Source: Elusimicrobiaceae bacterium (GTDB taxonomy: Bacteria > Elusimicrobiota > Elusimicrobia > Elusimicrobiales > Elusimicrobiaceae). Taken from it: a stretch of DNA of 38,252 bases. The position numbers and the translations under genes were made by a program. The notes under the pieces were generated by a model. That model had not been told where the DNA came from. It did no database searches and saw nothing but the letters and a program-made list of their open reading frames with translations. The DNA lies in NCBI GenBank assembly GCA_017501565.1, contig JAFVWP010000086.1:1-38252 (forward strand), read 5' to 3'. Each line of letters starts with the position of its first letter. Position 1 is the stretch's first letter. Of this stretch, positions 21,151 through 27,854 are shown piece by piece.

Positions 21151-21321
21151 ATTTTTCTTACTAAAAATCCCTATGTCTTTGTTAGCCTCTTGGTCAGATA
21201 CCACCGCGCTTTGCAAATATAGAAAATTTATGTTTTAATCGTCTGGTGTTTTCTGCATTTTTGCATAGATTTACTAAATATTTTACAATGAAATTATCTT
21301 TTTTGTATTAGGAGTAATACG

Positions 21322-22074
21322 ATGGAACAATTAGCCAATATGCCCATTTGGGCACAGCTGTTGTCTATGGGGGGCTTTATGTTTGCCAGCGGTGTGTTAA
21401 TGACGCGTATTCCGATAGCCCCAGCTCTTATTTTGTCTTTTTTCTACTTGTTTGGAGTTTTTGGCTCGTCTTTGGGAAGGGAAATCCCGGGGTTTACATT
21501 TAAAAATCCTTGCTTATGGACAGCTTTGCTGCTTGCGTTTGCGGGTGTTTTCGCTTTTTTGTGGTATAAATTCTTGCATGCGGATTTTTCTGCTGCTGAT
21601 GGCATGGGGATCGGCTTTGCCGGAGTTTTTTTGAACCTTGCTACCATTGGCTCTGTTATCGGTATGATTATTCTAATGTGGATTCCGGCTGTAAGCAAGT
21701 GGATAAAACTTCTGCCCGCCGTATCTCATGCGCCGTGGCAAATGCTGGTATGGATTGTTTTGTTTGTCGGGGGGATAGCGGTCGGCCTTTTAAGTTTAAA
21801 GGGCTGCTACTCTGACCTTTGGCATAGCCGTGGGGTGCCCATTTATCAAGTTATGTTTGTGACAATGGTAGCGATAGCCGTTTGTGTATGCAGTTTGTTT
21901 TGTATTGCGTGGCAGACAAAAATCTCTATCTTTTTAGAGATGGCTGTTTTGATTGTGGTAGGAAGTGGGCTGTTGTTGTTTAACGGCATTCATAATACCC
22001 TGCGCCACAGCAAGTTTTCTGAGCAGAAACCCCTGGCGGGATCGTCTGTAATCCATGACGGCAAAACAGAATAA
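21322..22074 (+). CDS. Multi-pass membrane protein of unknown function
   Basis: 250 residues; TTAGGAG precedes ATG 21322. About six or seven hydrophobic segments (roughly 8-27, 29-46, 63-84, 97-125, 140-163, 178-201 and 205-224) make it an integral inner-membrane protein with a short polar C-terminal tail. No charged or catalytic residues within the helices point to a transporter or enzyme family that I recognise. It is monocistronic between the tRNA-associated element and a strong terminator. Confidence 0.7.
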   Translation: MEQLANMPIWAQLLSMGGFMFASGVLMTRIPIAPALILSFFYLFGVFGSSLGREIPGFTFKNPCLWTALLLAFAGVFAFLWYKFLHADFSAADGMGIGFAGVFLNLATIGSVIGMIILMWIPAVSKWIKLLPAVSHAPWQMLVWIVLFVGGIAVGLLSLKGCYSDLWHSRGVPIYQVMFVTMVAIAVCVCSLFCIAWQTKISIFLEMAVLIVVGSGLLLFNGIHNTLRHSKFSEQKPLAGSSVIHDGKTE

Positions 22075-22089
22075 TCCCCATTTATTCTA

Positions 22090-22123
22090 AAAAGCCCCCC
22101 GACGATAGCACGGGGGGCTTTTT
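22090..22123. terminator. Bidirectional terminator
   Basis: A 12-bp stem AAAAGCCCCCCG/CGGGGGGCTTTT has A and T runs outside it, and lies between the convergent membrane-protein and AAA+ genes. Confidence 0.9.
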
Positions 22124-22132
22124 CGTAGCTTG

Positions 22133-24103
22133 TTAAATGTTGGCGCAAAAGCCGATTTGGCTATTTCCGCGGGTTTCTTTTAGCTTCTGTTCATCAGTCA
22201 GCATTTGCTTTAATTTTTCTGGGTCTTTTAAGGCTCCTAAAATTTCGGCTTTGTTTTTGACAAGGGCAAAATCCCCCGGGGTTAAACTACTAAGCTCTTC
22301 GGCCCATTGGGCCGGTACCTGTAAGTTAAAAAAATGTTGAAAAGCATTTTGTACTTGCGCCGGATTTAAGTAGCCGTATTTGACCTTAAAGCTAAACCTG
22401 CGTAAGCTGGCCGGGTCTAATTGCGTAATGAGATTGGTGGTGCAAATGAACGGATACGGGTGCGATTCCATCCAAGTCAGCATTTCATTTACGCTGGAAA
22501 CTTCCCAAGAGTGCGACGCCCGTCCGCGGTCTTGCAAAAAGCTGTCCGCTTCGTCAAAAATCAACATGGATTTATTTTCTTTAGCCTGTGCAAAGGCTTT
22601 GGCGATATTTTCTTCCGTTTCGCCCACATAGCAGCCCAGCAGGTCCGAAGCGCGTTTTTGAATGACGCGCAAGCCTAACTTGTCCGCCAAATAACGCCCA
22701 TAAGCAGATTTGCCCGTTCCCGGTGCGCCGTATAAGCAAAGCGAAAAGTTTAAGCGCTCTAATTTTTGCAGTTGCTCTGTCATGGTGCACAAATCCGCAT
22801 CGGCATTGATCAGCGCGGGATTAAACGTTTCGGTTTGGGGAGCCGTTTTGGCTTTAATCCGCCCGAAATTTAAGGCTTGGGTCATAATTTCTAAGTGATT
22901 TTTGACCACTTTTATATCTCCGTTTACAAGTCTGGCTGCTTTGACCGCGCCGGCAATCATAGATGGCGGCACCGAATATTCTTTTGCCAAAGCCAACGCC
23001 TGGGATTTTGAATGCGGCAGTTGGTTTTGCTGTAAATGTTTTTGCCAAATTTTCTGTTGGATTTGGACAGGCGGCTTTTTAAAATGAATCGCTAAAGTAA
23101 AACGGCGGATAAAAGCCGGGTCCATCAGATGGATTTTATTGGTTATCCATATAATAGGGAGCGAATTGTTTTCCAACAGGCGGTTGATTTCCACTTTATT
23201 GCATTTGGTCAGATTGCTGGAAAATAAATCTTCCGCTTCGTCAAAAAGCAAGCAAGCATTGGGCTGTTGGCTTAAAATTACTTCTTTGAAATAAAGTGCT
23301 TGCAAGCGGTGATTGATTTGCATTTCTCCTTTGGAATATTCTCCCACGCTAAAAAGAGCGTTTTGCGTTTCCTTGGCTAACATTTGCGCAAAGCAGGTCT
23401 TACCGGTGCCGGGCGCTCCGTAGAGCAGAATATTAAAGCCGTTTTCCAGGTGTGCCTGTTTCATCAACCGGACGGCAAAATCCGTTTCCGGGATATATTT
23501 GAAATCTTGCGCGAGCCAATCCGCGTTGCAATTCTTCCCTAGCAAAAAATCTTTTCGCTCTTGGTTATTTTTGCAATCGCTGTTCAAGTAATCGCATAGA
23601 AAGTTTTCTAAAGTGTACTCTCCGTCAAAGCGGTTACGGCTTAACAAAGAGTATTTCTGCAAGGGTTGGTTGCTGGAAAGCAATACGCGCATTTTATCTT
23701 GCGATGTATTAGCCAGGCTGGCGGCATAGTCTAAACTAATATCGCTGCTGCGGCAGATTGAAGAGCGGATAAATTTTTTCATGATAAAATTATTTTTCCA
23801 CAAAAAGGCCGCTTCCAAAATGTCTTTCTCTTCGCAAGATAAATGAAAGGTTTTAACAATAAAGTCTAAATTACGCATGGCGGGGCTTTTGCTCATTTTC
23901 GGCGGGGTTTGCGCTAAAGTTTGCAATGTTTTCAAGCAATTTTCAAAAGCTTTTTTTTCGGATTTGCTTTTTTTGGGACAAATTTTATATCGGTTGGCCC
24001 AATAGACAAGGTCACTTTGAATGTCGTTGTTTTCCAGACTGATAAAGTCCAGCAACCGGTTGATAAAAAAGAATGCTCTGTGGTCTTCGTATTGGTATTT
24101 CAT
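22133..24103 (-). CDS. Tandem AAA+ ATPase
   Basis: 656 residues; AGGAG precedes ATG 24103. An N-terminal helical region (1-205) is followed by two AAA+ modules. The first has Walker A GAPGTGKT (229-236), Walker B LLFDEAED (285-292) and arginines at 333-334. The second has GAPGTGKS (459-466), LIFDEADS (514-521) and arginines at 568-569. Both modules keep the catalytic acidic pair, so both may hydrolyse ATP. Such proteins form rings that remodel or unfold protein partners; the N-terminal region would choose the partner. It shares the TTGTCG-N11-TATACT promoter type with three neighbours, including the adjacent DUF2130 gene, which suggests a stress or defence role. The precise family is not recognised. 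Confidence 0.88.
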   Translation of the reverse strand: MKYQYEDHRAFFFINRLLDFISLENNDIQSDLVYWANRYKICPKKSKSEKKAFENCLKTLQTLAQTPPKMSKSPAMRNLDFIVKTFHLSCEEKDILEAAFLWKNNFIMKKFIRSSICRSSDISLDYAASLANTSQDKMRVLLSSNQPLQKYSLLSRNRFDGEYTLENFLCDYLNSDCKNNQERKDFLLGKNCNADWLAQDFKYIPETDFAVRLMKQAHLENGFNILLYGAPGTGKTCFAQMLAKETQNALFSVGEYSKGEMQINHRLQALYFKEVILSQQPNACLLFDEAEDLFSSNLTKCNKVEINRLLENNSLPIIWITNKIHLMDPAFIRRFTLAIHFKKPPVQIQQKIWQKHLQQNQLPHSKSQALALAKEYSVPPSMIAGAVKAARLVNGDIKVVKNHLEIMTQALNFGRIKAKTAPQTETFNPALINADADLCTMTEQLQKLERLNFSLCLYGAPGTGKSAYGRYLADKLGLRVIQKRASDLLGCYVGETEENIAKAFAQAKENKSMLIFDEADSFLQDRGRASHSWEVSSVNEMLTWMESHPYPFICTTNLITQLDPASLRRFSFKVKYGYLNPAQVQNAFQHFFNLQVPAQWAEELSSLTPGDFALVKNKAEILGALKDPEKLKQMLTDEQKLKETRGNSQIGFCANI

Positions 24104-24138
24104 AAGTTTTCTCCTGAGTAAGTATTAGTTGTAAAGAT

Positions 24139-24174
24139 AGTATAAACAACCCCTGCGACAACGTATTGACGCAG
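24139..24174 (-). promoter_or_regulatory. Shared TTGTCG-N11-TATACT promoter, copy 2
   Basis: On the minus strand, TTGTCGCAG, 8 nt, then TATACT (24144-24139), starting transcription about 29 nt before ATG 24103. The TTGTCGCAG block is one arm of a 22-base imperfect palindrome (24153-24174) in which 8 of 9 arm positions pair. Confidence 0.72.
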
Positions 24175-24185
24175 CCAAAAAAGAA

Positions 24186-24217
24186 AATAAAAAAGGCGCC
24201 TTTTTATCAGCGCCTTT
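24186..24217 (-). terminator. Terminator of the DUF2130 gene
   Basis: An AAAGGCGC/GCGCCTTT stem (24192-24199 with 24210-24217) is followed by T residues on the minus strand, separating this gene from the AAA+ gene. Confidence 0.8.
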
Positions 24218-24238
24218 AGAGGAAAAGAACAAGCTTTA

Positions 24239-25447
24239 TTACTCGCTGTCCTGTTGTTTTAACTGCTCAAACATAGCCTTCATGGTAGGGTTTTTATACG
24301 TCAGGCGTTTGATGGTTAAATCTTGGGCTTTATCGTTGGCCCAACGCAAATTATTTTCGCAAGAGATTAAATCACTTTTAGTTTTTTGCAGTTTAGCGAT
24401 GGCGGTATCAATATCCTTGATGGCGCTTTCAAAGGCTTCGCCGGCTTTAATATAGTTTTTGCTGAATTTTTCTTTGAAGTCATTGATTTTTTCTTCAAAG
24501 TTGGAAATATCTATATTTTGGGTTTTGTACGCCGCGATTTGATTGCGGTACTCTATGGTATGTTTGGCCGCATTGCGCAAAAGACTCAGTAGCGGGATAA
24601 AAAACTGCGGGCGAATGGCATACATTTTGGGGTATTTGTAAGACACGTCCACAATGCCGGTATTATACAGCTCATTTTCCGGCTCTAATACGGAAACCAA
24701 TACTGCATACTCGCACCCCTTTTCATGGCGGTCTTTATCTAATTTTTTGAAAAAATCTTCGTTCTTTTGCGTGCCGGTATCCGATTGGTTTTTCATCTCA
24801 AACATGATGGATATAAACTCAACCCCTTGGTCCGATTTTTCACGGAAAATATAATCGCCCTTGGTGCCGGAAGAGGCATCATTGTCTTTGCCGAAGGTGG
24901 CATTGGGAAAGGCCGTCGGGCGGAGTTTGTCAAACTCAATTTCACAATGTTGCTCCAATGTTTCGCCCAACATTTTGGTAGAAAGTTTGGTTTTTAAGTC
25001 TTTATAATAGGCGATGGTTTCATCTTTGGTTTTTAACTGAAAGGCAAAGTTTTCCTTCAAAGATTGGGTTTGAAGCTGTAAATCTTTTTCGACTTCGGAC
25101 ACTTTGCCTTGTAATTGGACGATTTGTTTTTCTTTTTCATTCAGGGCATCTTTTTGAGCACTGACAGCTTGGGCAACGGCCAATTCTTGGGCTTGGCGGG
25201 CAGTGTTGAGTCGCTGTTTTAAGCGTTCTACTTCTTTTTCTAATTCTGTCAAAGCGCGTTCTTTATCCATTTGGGCATTTGCTTTTAACAGCTCCATTTC
25301 GTTCTTTTGTTGGTTCAAAAACTGATGTTCGCGCTCTTTGATTTCTTTTTGAAATTCGGCATTGCGCACTTGGTCTAACAGCGCGGCATAGCCGGATTGG
25401 TCTACTTTAAACACTTCTCCGCATTTGGGACATTTAATTTCGGACAT
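24239..25447 (-). CDS. DUF2130 protein (zinc ribbon, coiled coil, nuclease-like domain)
   Basis: 402 residues. An N-terminal CPKCGE zinc-ribbon half (6-11) is followed by a long charged coiled coil (about 30-170). Then comes the DUF2130 core: KMLGETLEQHCEIEFDKLRP, the KGDYIFRE stretch, FEMKNQSD and NEDFFKKLDKDR. This family resembles restriction-endonuclease-fold proteins; the D-x-I ... E-M-K arrangement (in GDYIFRE and MFEMKN) could be the metal site of a PD-(D/E)xK nuclease, although activity is not established. Its promoter (25482-25514) overlaps the end of the gene at 25496 and belongs to the shared set of four. A role in DNA damage or phage response is plausible. Confidence 0.88.
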   Translation of the reverse strand: MSEIKCPKCGEVFKVDQSGYAALLDQVRNAEFQKEIKEREHQFLNQQKNEMELLKANAQMDKERALTELEKEVERLKQRLNTARQAQELAVAQAVSAQKDALNEKEKQIVQLQGKVSEVEKDLQLQTQSLKENFAFQLKTKDETIAYYKDLKTKLSTKMLGETLEQHCEIEFDKLRPTAFPNATFGKDNDASSGTKGDYIFREKSDQGVEFISIMFEMKNQSDTGTQKNEDFFKKLDKDRHEKGCEYAVLVSVLEPENELYNTGIVDVSYKYPKMYAIRPQFFIPLLSLLRNAAKHTIEYRNQIAAYKTQNIDISNFEEKINDFKEKFSKNYIKAGEAFESAIKDIDTAIAKLQKTKSDLISCENNLRWANDKAQDLTIKRLTYKNPTMKAMFEQLKQQDSE

Positions 25448-25481
25448 ACTTTTCCTCTCTCTTAAAATTTACAGATACAAA

Positions 25482-25514
25482 ATAGTAGTAAATAACTACG
25501 ACAGCGTGTTGTCG
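25482..25514 (-). promoter_or_regulatory. Shared CTGTCG-N11-TACTAT promoter, copy 3
   Basis: On the minus strand, CTGTCGTAG, 8 nt, then TACTAT (25487-25482), starting about 28 nt before ATG 25447. The block CGACAACACGCTGTCG (25514-25499) is an inverted repeat and, extended to 19 bases, is identical to the one at 27807-27825. It begins directly after the stop codon of the gene at 25496-26215 region, overlapping its last codons. Confidence 0.72.
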
Positions 25515-26215
25515 TTGCCTTGCAGACTATCGGATAAAGTTTGCAAGCCCTGTTTTATCCACTGCCAATATAGCTCGTGTGATATTGTCCTTTGGTTGGG
25601 GTGATATACGTTGATAAGTACCCTTTGGCTTTGCTGTTGGCGCGCAAAGGTAAAAGAACCGCTATGTATGGCGGGCAGAGCCGGTTGCAGATCTTTGAAT
25701 ACTTCGCTCTGACCGGAAGCATTTAAAATAATATCCGGGTTAATGGCTTCTATTTGAAGTTGGAGCAACGCTTTGTTTTCTTGGTAAAAGCGGGCTATTT
25801 CTTTCGGGTCAATATTGGCACCCCCGGCCCATTTTTTGGGGTTAACAACGGCAATTTTATCTAATACTTCCTGCGCCAATACGCGTGCCGGTTTGGACGG
25901 GAGTTGACCGCCGTTTAACAGCGACCAGGATATTTTGGCTATTAACCCGTAGGTGCGGTAATACCCTTTCCAAATTTCTGCGACGTTGCCGTATTGCGTC
26001 TGCGCAAATGTGCGTAAATCGTAGCGAATATCGCCCCCGCATTGACGTGCGTGGGATACTTCGTCAAATTCCCTTAATATCCACAATATTTTTAGCGGGG
26101 CTTGGCAAAAACTTTGCAAATCAATGATGCCATCTTGCTTGATGGTGCTGTGATGGCGGGTAAAAAAAGCCTCTATTTCTTGAAGTTTTTGTAAATCAGG
26201 CTGTCTGCCGGACAT
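25496..26215 (-). CDS. Hypothetical protein, possibly uracil-DNA-glycosylase-like fold
   Basis: 239 residues from ATG 26215, chosen because AAGGTAA lies about 5 nt upstream and a TATACT -10 box (26251-26246) lies before it; the open frame extends further but without a ribosome site. It has no membrane or signal segment. The pattern ILWILREFDE near the N-terminus, IAVVNPKKWAGGANID in the middle, and QIEAINPDIILNASGQ about 25 residues later resembles the strand-loop order of uracil-DNA-glycosylase superfamily relatives. The canonical catalytic motifs are not evident, so the assignment is weak. It lies divergent from the WYL regulator gene and its last codons overlap the DUF2130 promoter. Confidence 0.55.
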   Translation of the reverse strand: MSGRQPDLQKLQEIEAFFTRHHSTIKQDGIIDLQSFCQAPLKILWILREFDEVSHARQCGGDIRYDLRTFAQTQYGNVAEIWKGYYRTYGLIAKISWSLLNGGQLPSKPARVLAQEVLDKIAVVNPKKWAGGANIDPKEIARFYQENKALLQLQIEAINPDIILNASGQSEVFKDLQPALPAIHSGSFTFARQQQSQRVLINVYHPNQRTISHELYWQWIKQGLQTLSDSLQGNDNTLS

Positions 26216-26290
26216 AGGCGTTACCTTGTAAAAGAATATAAACATAGTATAGCAGATTAAACAGAAAAACCTTTCATAGTCTGTTTGTGT

Positions 26291-26296
26291 TACAAT
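26291..26296 (+). promoter_or_regulatory. -10 box of a leaderless transcript (WYL gene)
   Basis: TACAAT lies exactly 6 nt before ATG 26303. There is no Shine-Dalgarno sequence and no shared TGTCG motif, so the regulator gene seems to be expressed independently of its supposed targets. Confidence 0.5.
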
Positions 26297-26302
26297 GAAT
26301 AT

Positions 26303-27220
26303 ATGCAAAAAGAAATTCAAACCAAAATTACCCGTTTATTATCTGAGTTAAATGAGCTGGATAAAGGCCCTATTTGCCTGACGGATTTAGCCCCGCAATT
26401 GGGGGTGTCAGTGCGCACCTTGCAACGCGATATGCGCGACATACAGGAAGCGGACTTTCCGCTCTATTGCCCCGAACCGGGCAGCTATGCCTTTATGGAA
26501 GGATTTTCCTTGGAAAAGATAAAACTTTCCCACAGAGAGGCCTGTATGCTGGTGGTGATGAGCGAAATTGCCCATTCTTTGGGAAACCATTTCGGCGGGA
26601 GTTTTGATTTGTTGAAAAAACGCCTGTTGGGCGAAGCCGAAGAAAATCCGTTTTATGTTAAGTTTACCGGCGGGGAAGAATACCCGGACACACCTATCAC
26701 GCGGGAAATATCGGCCTGTATTTTAGCGCGGGAAAAAATGGTGGTCTGTTACGACGGCGGCCGCCGCGCCTGTTATCCGGTCCGTCCGTTAAAATTAATT
26801 TGGGTGGACGGCTTTTGGTATTTGTTGAGCTTGACCGACTATAATAAACTGCTTAAATTCCGTTTAGAAAAAATCACATCTGCCAAAGGGAAAGGTACTT
26901 TTTTTAAGTATGATGAAAATATTGAAAAAATTTTGCGCCAAAGCATTAATATTTGGTTTGAACAGGAACGGAATTTGGAAGTAGAATTGGAAATTTCAGC
27001 CAAAGTAGCCAAGTATTTTAAAGCGCGCAGTTATTTTCCTTTGCAAAAAATTAAAGAAGAATTGCCCGACGGACGATTGATATTGGCTTGCCGCGCCAGC
27101 AGTATAGAAGAAATTATCCATACTATTTTTCATTGGTTGCCGGAAATCAAGGTTATTTCTCCCAAGGAATTGGCAAGTGAAGTAAAACAACAAATTAAAA
27201 CATATTTGAAGGAAATTTAA
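26303..27220 (+). CDS. HTH-WYL transcriptional regulator
   Basis: 305 residues from ATG 26303. A DNA-binding winged helix-turn-helix (about 5-65) contains LTDLAPQLGVSVRTLQRDMR, typical of DeoR/WYL regulators. A linker helix region follows, then the WYL domain (about 138-215) with VCYDGGRRACYPVRPLKL and the signature FWYLLSLTDYNKLLKFRLEKI, and a C-terminal WCX-like region (about 225-300). WYL regulators sense nucleic acids or nucleotides; PafBC and DriD activate DNA-damage genes, and others repress phage-defence operons. Four nearby genes carry a promoter resembling the PafBC-type motif, making this protein the natural candidate regulator. A 33-codon gene starts 2 nt after its stop. Confidence 0.9.
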   Translation: MQKEIQTKITRLLSELNELDKGPICLTDLAPQLGVSVRTLQRDMRDIQEADFPLYCPEPGSYAFMEGFSLEKIKLSHREACMLVVMSEIAHSLGNHFGGSFDLLKKRLLGEAEENPFYVKFTGGEEYPDTPITREISACILAREKMVVCYDGGRRACYPVRPLKLIWVDGFWYLLSLTDYNKLLKFRLEKITSAKGKGTFFKYDENIEKILRQSINIWFEQERNLEVELEISAKVAKYFKARSYFPLQKIKEELPDGRLILACRASSIEEIIHTIFHWLPEIKVISPKELASEVKQQIKTYLKEI

Positions 27221-27222
27221 AT

Positions 27223-27324
27223 ATGAAAAAAACAGAAGAACAGATTAATTCTCTGATAACGGCAGAAGAGTATCCCAAATGGGAAAAGGATATTAAAACA
27301 GCGTTGAAGTCAGTTAATAAATAA
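27223..27324 (+). CDS. 33-residue protein downstream of the WYL regulator
   Basis: Encodes MKKTEEQINSLITAEEYPKW followed by EKDIKTALKSVNK. GAAGGA lies within the end of the WYL gene, about 9 nt before this ATG, and the genes are 2 nt apart, so translation is probably coupled. A terminator follows immediately, which argues that the frame is the true end of the operon. It is a charged, helical peptide with no recognised family; it might modulate the regulator. Confidence 0.55.
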   Translation: MKKTEEQINSLITAEEYPKWEKDIKTALKSVNK

Positions 27325-27330
27325 TATCAA

Positions 27331-27368
27331 AACACCGCCCGGAAATACATACCGGGCGGTGTTGTTTT
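27331..27368 (+). terminator. Terminator of the WYL operon
   Basis: A perfect 12-bp stem (27331-27342 with 27352-27363) closes a 9-nt loop, then GTTTTAG. Confidence 0.85.
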
Positions 27369-27379
27369 AGGCGGTAAAC

Positions 27380-27571
27380 TTACCCTAACAGGTTTTTTAT
27401 CTCCCACCACATTCTTTGGTAGCGGTAGGGGGCAAAAACAGCCGTTTGCAAGCAAAATAAGGCAAAAGCAGCCCAATATCCCCAAGCATATTTTTTATAT
27501 TTTTGGGGAATGCACTTCTGCAATACCATACCAGCTAAAACAGCTCCTGCAAAGAAAAGGATATACTGCAT
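27380..27571 (-). CDS. Small membrane protein
   Basis: 63 residues. AAGGAG lies 6-7 nt before ATG 27571, a strong sign of real translation. Two hydrophobic segments (about 2-18 and 29-47) flank a basic PQKYKKY loop, suggesting a two-helix inner-membrane hairpin. No family is recognised. It lies 68 nt after the small zinc-ribbon gene on the same strand with no terminator between, so it is probably co-transcribed from the shared-type promoter at 27790-27822. Confidence 0.65.
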   Translation of the reverse strand: MQYILFFAGAVLAGMVLQKCIPQKYKKYAWGYWAAFALFCLQTAVFAPYRYQRMWWEIKNLLG

Positions 27572-27639
27572 AATTTTCTCCTTTTGATAGTTTGGTTTTA
27601 ATTAATATTTCCTGTCAGGGGTTTTGTTTTTCCTAAAAT

Positions 27640-27750
27640 TTATTTTCTAAACAAAGGTCCGCCACAAGAGGGACATCTGCCACCCGAAGGGGGGAAAGAA
27701 AACCAAAAAATTTGTTTACAGCGCGCACATTCATATTTTGTATCAGCCAT
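27640..27750 (-). CDS. 36-residue zinc-ribbon protein
   Basis: A short gene encoding a single zinc ribbon: Cys8 and Cys11 in YECARCKQ, then Cys26 and Cys29 in GRCPSCGGPL, ending FRK. CAGGAG lies 6-7 nt before ATG 27750. The two CxxC knuckles 14 residues apart would bind one zinc ion. It has the strongest sign of specific regulation in the block, the shared promoter motif with predicted start about 33 nt upstream. Stand-alone zinc ribbons of this size often bind nucleic acid or partner proteins; its target is unknown. Confidence 0.7.
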   Translation of the reverse strand: MADTKYECARCKQIFWFSFPPSGGRCPSCGGPLFRK

Positions 27751-27789
27751 ACTATTCTCCTGTTTGAAATATAAAATTACTGCTTAAAC

Positions 27790-27822
27790 AGGATAAAAAA
27801 AACGGCCGACAGCGTGTTGTCG
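27790..27822 (-). promoter_or_regulatory. Shared CTGTCG-N11-TATCCT promoter, copy 4
   Basis: On the minus strand, CTGTCGGCC, 8 nt, then TATCCT (27795-27790). The upstream inverted repeat CGACAACACGCTGTCG (27822-27807) is identical to that before the DUF2130 gene. Confidence 0.7.
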
Positions 27823-27826
27823 TTGA

Positions 27827-27852
27827 TAAAAATCCCCGCCGAAGCGGGGGTA
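27827..27852 (-). terminator. Terminator of the serC-serA-DUF1015 operon
   Basis: A CCCCGC/GCGGGG stem with a TTCG loop on the minus strand runs into ATTTTT, directly after the stop codon at 27855. Confidence 0.8.
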
Positions 27853-27854
27853 TT

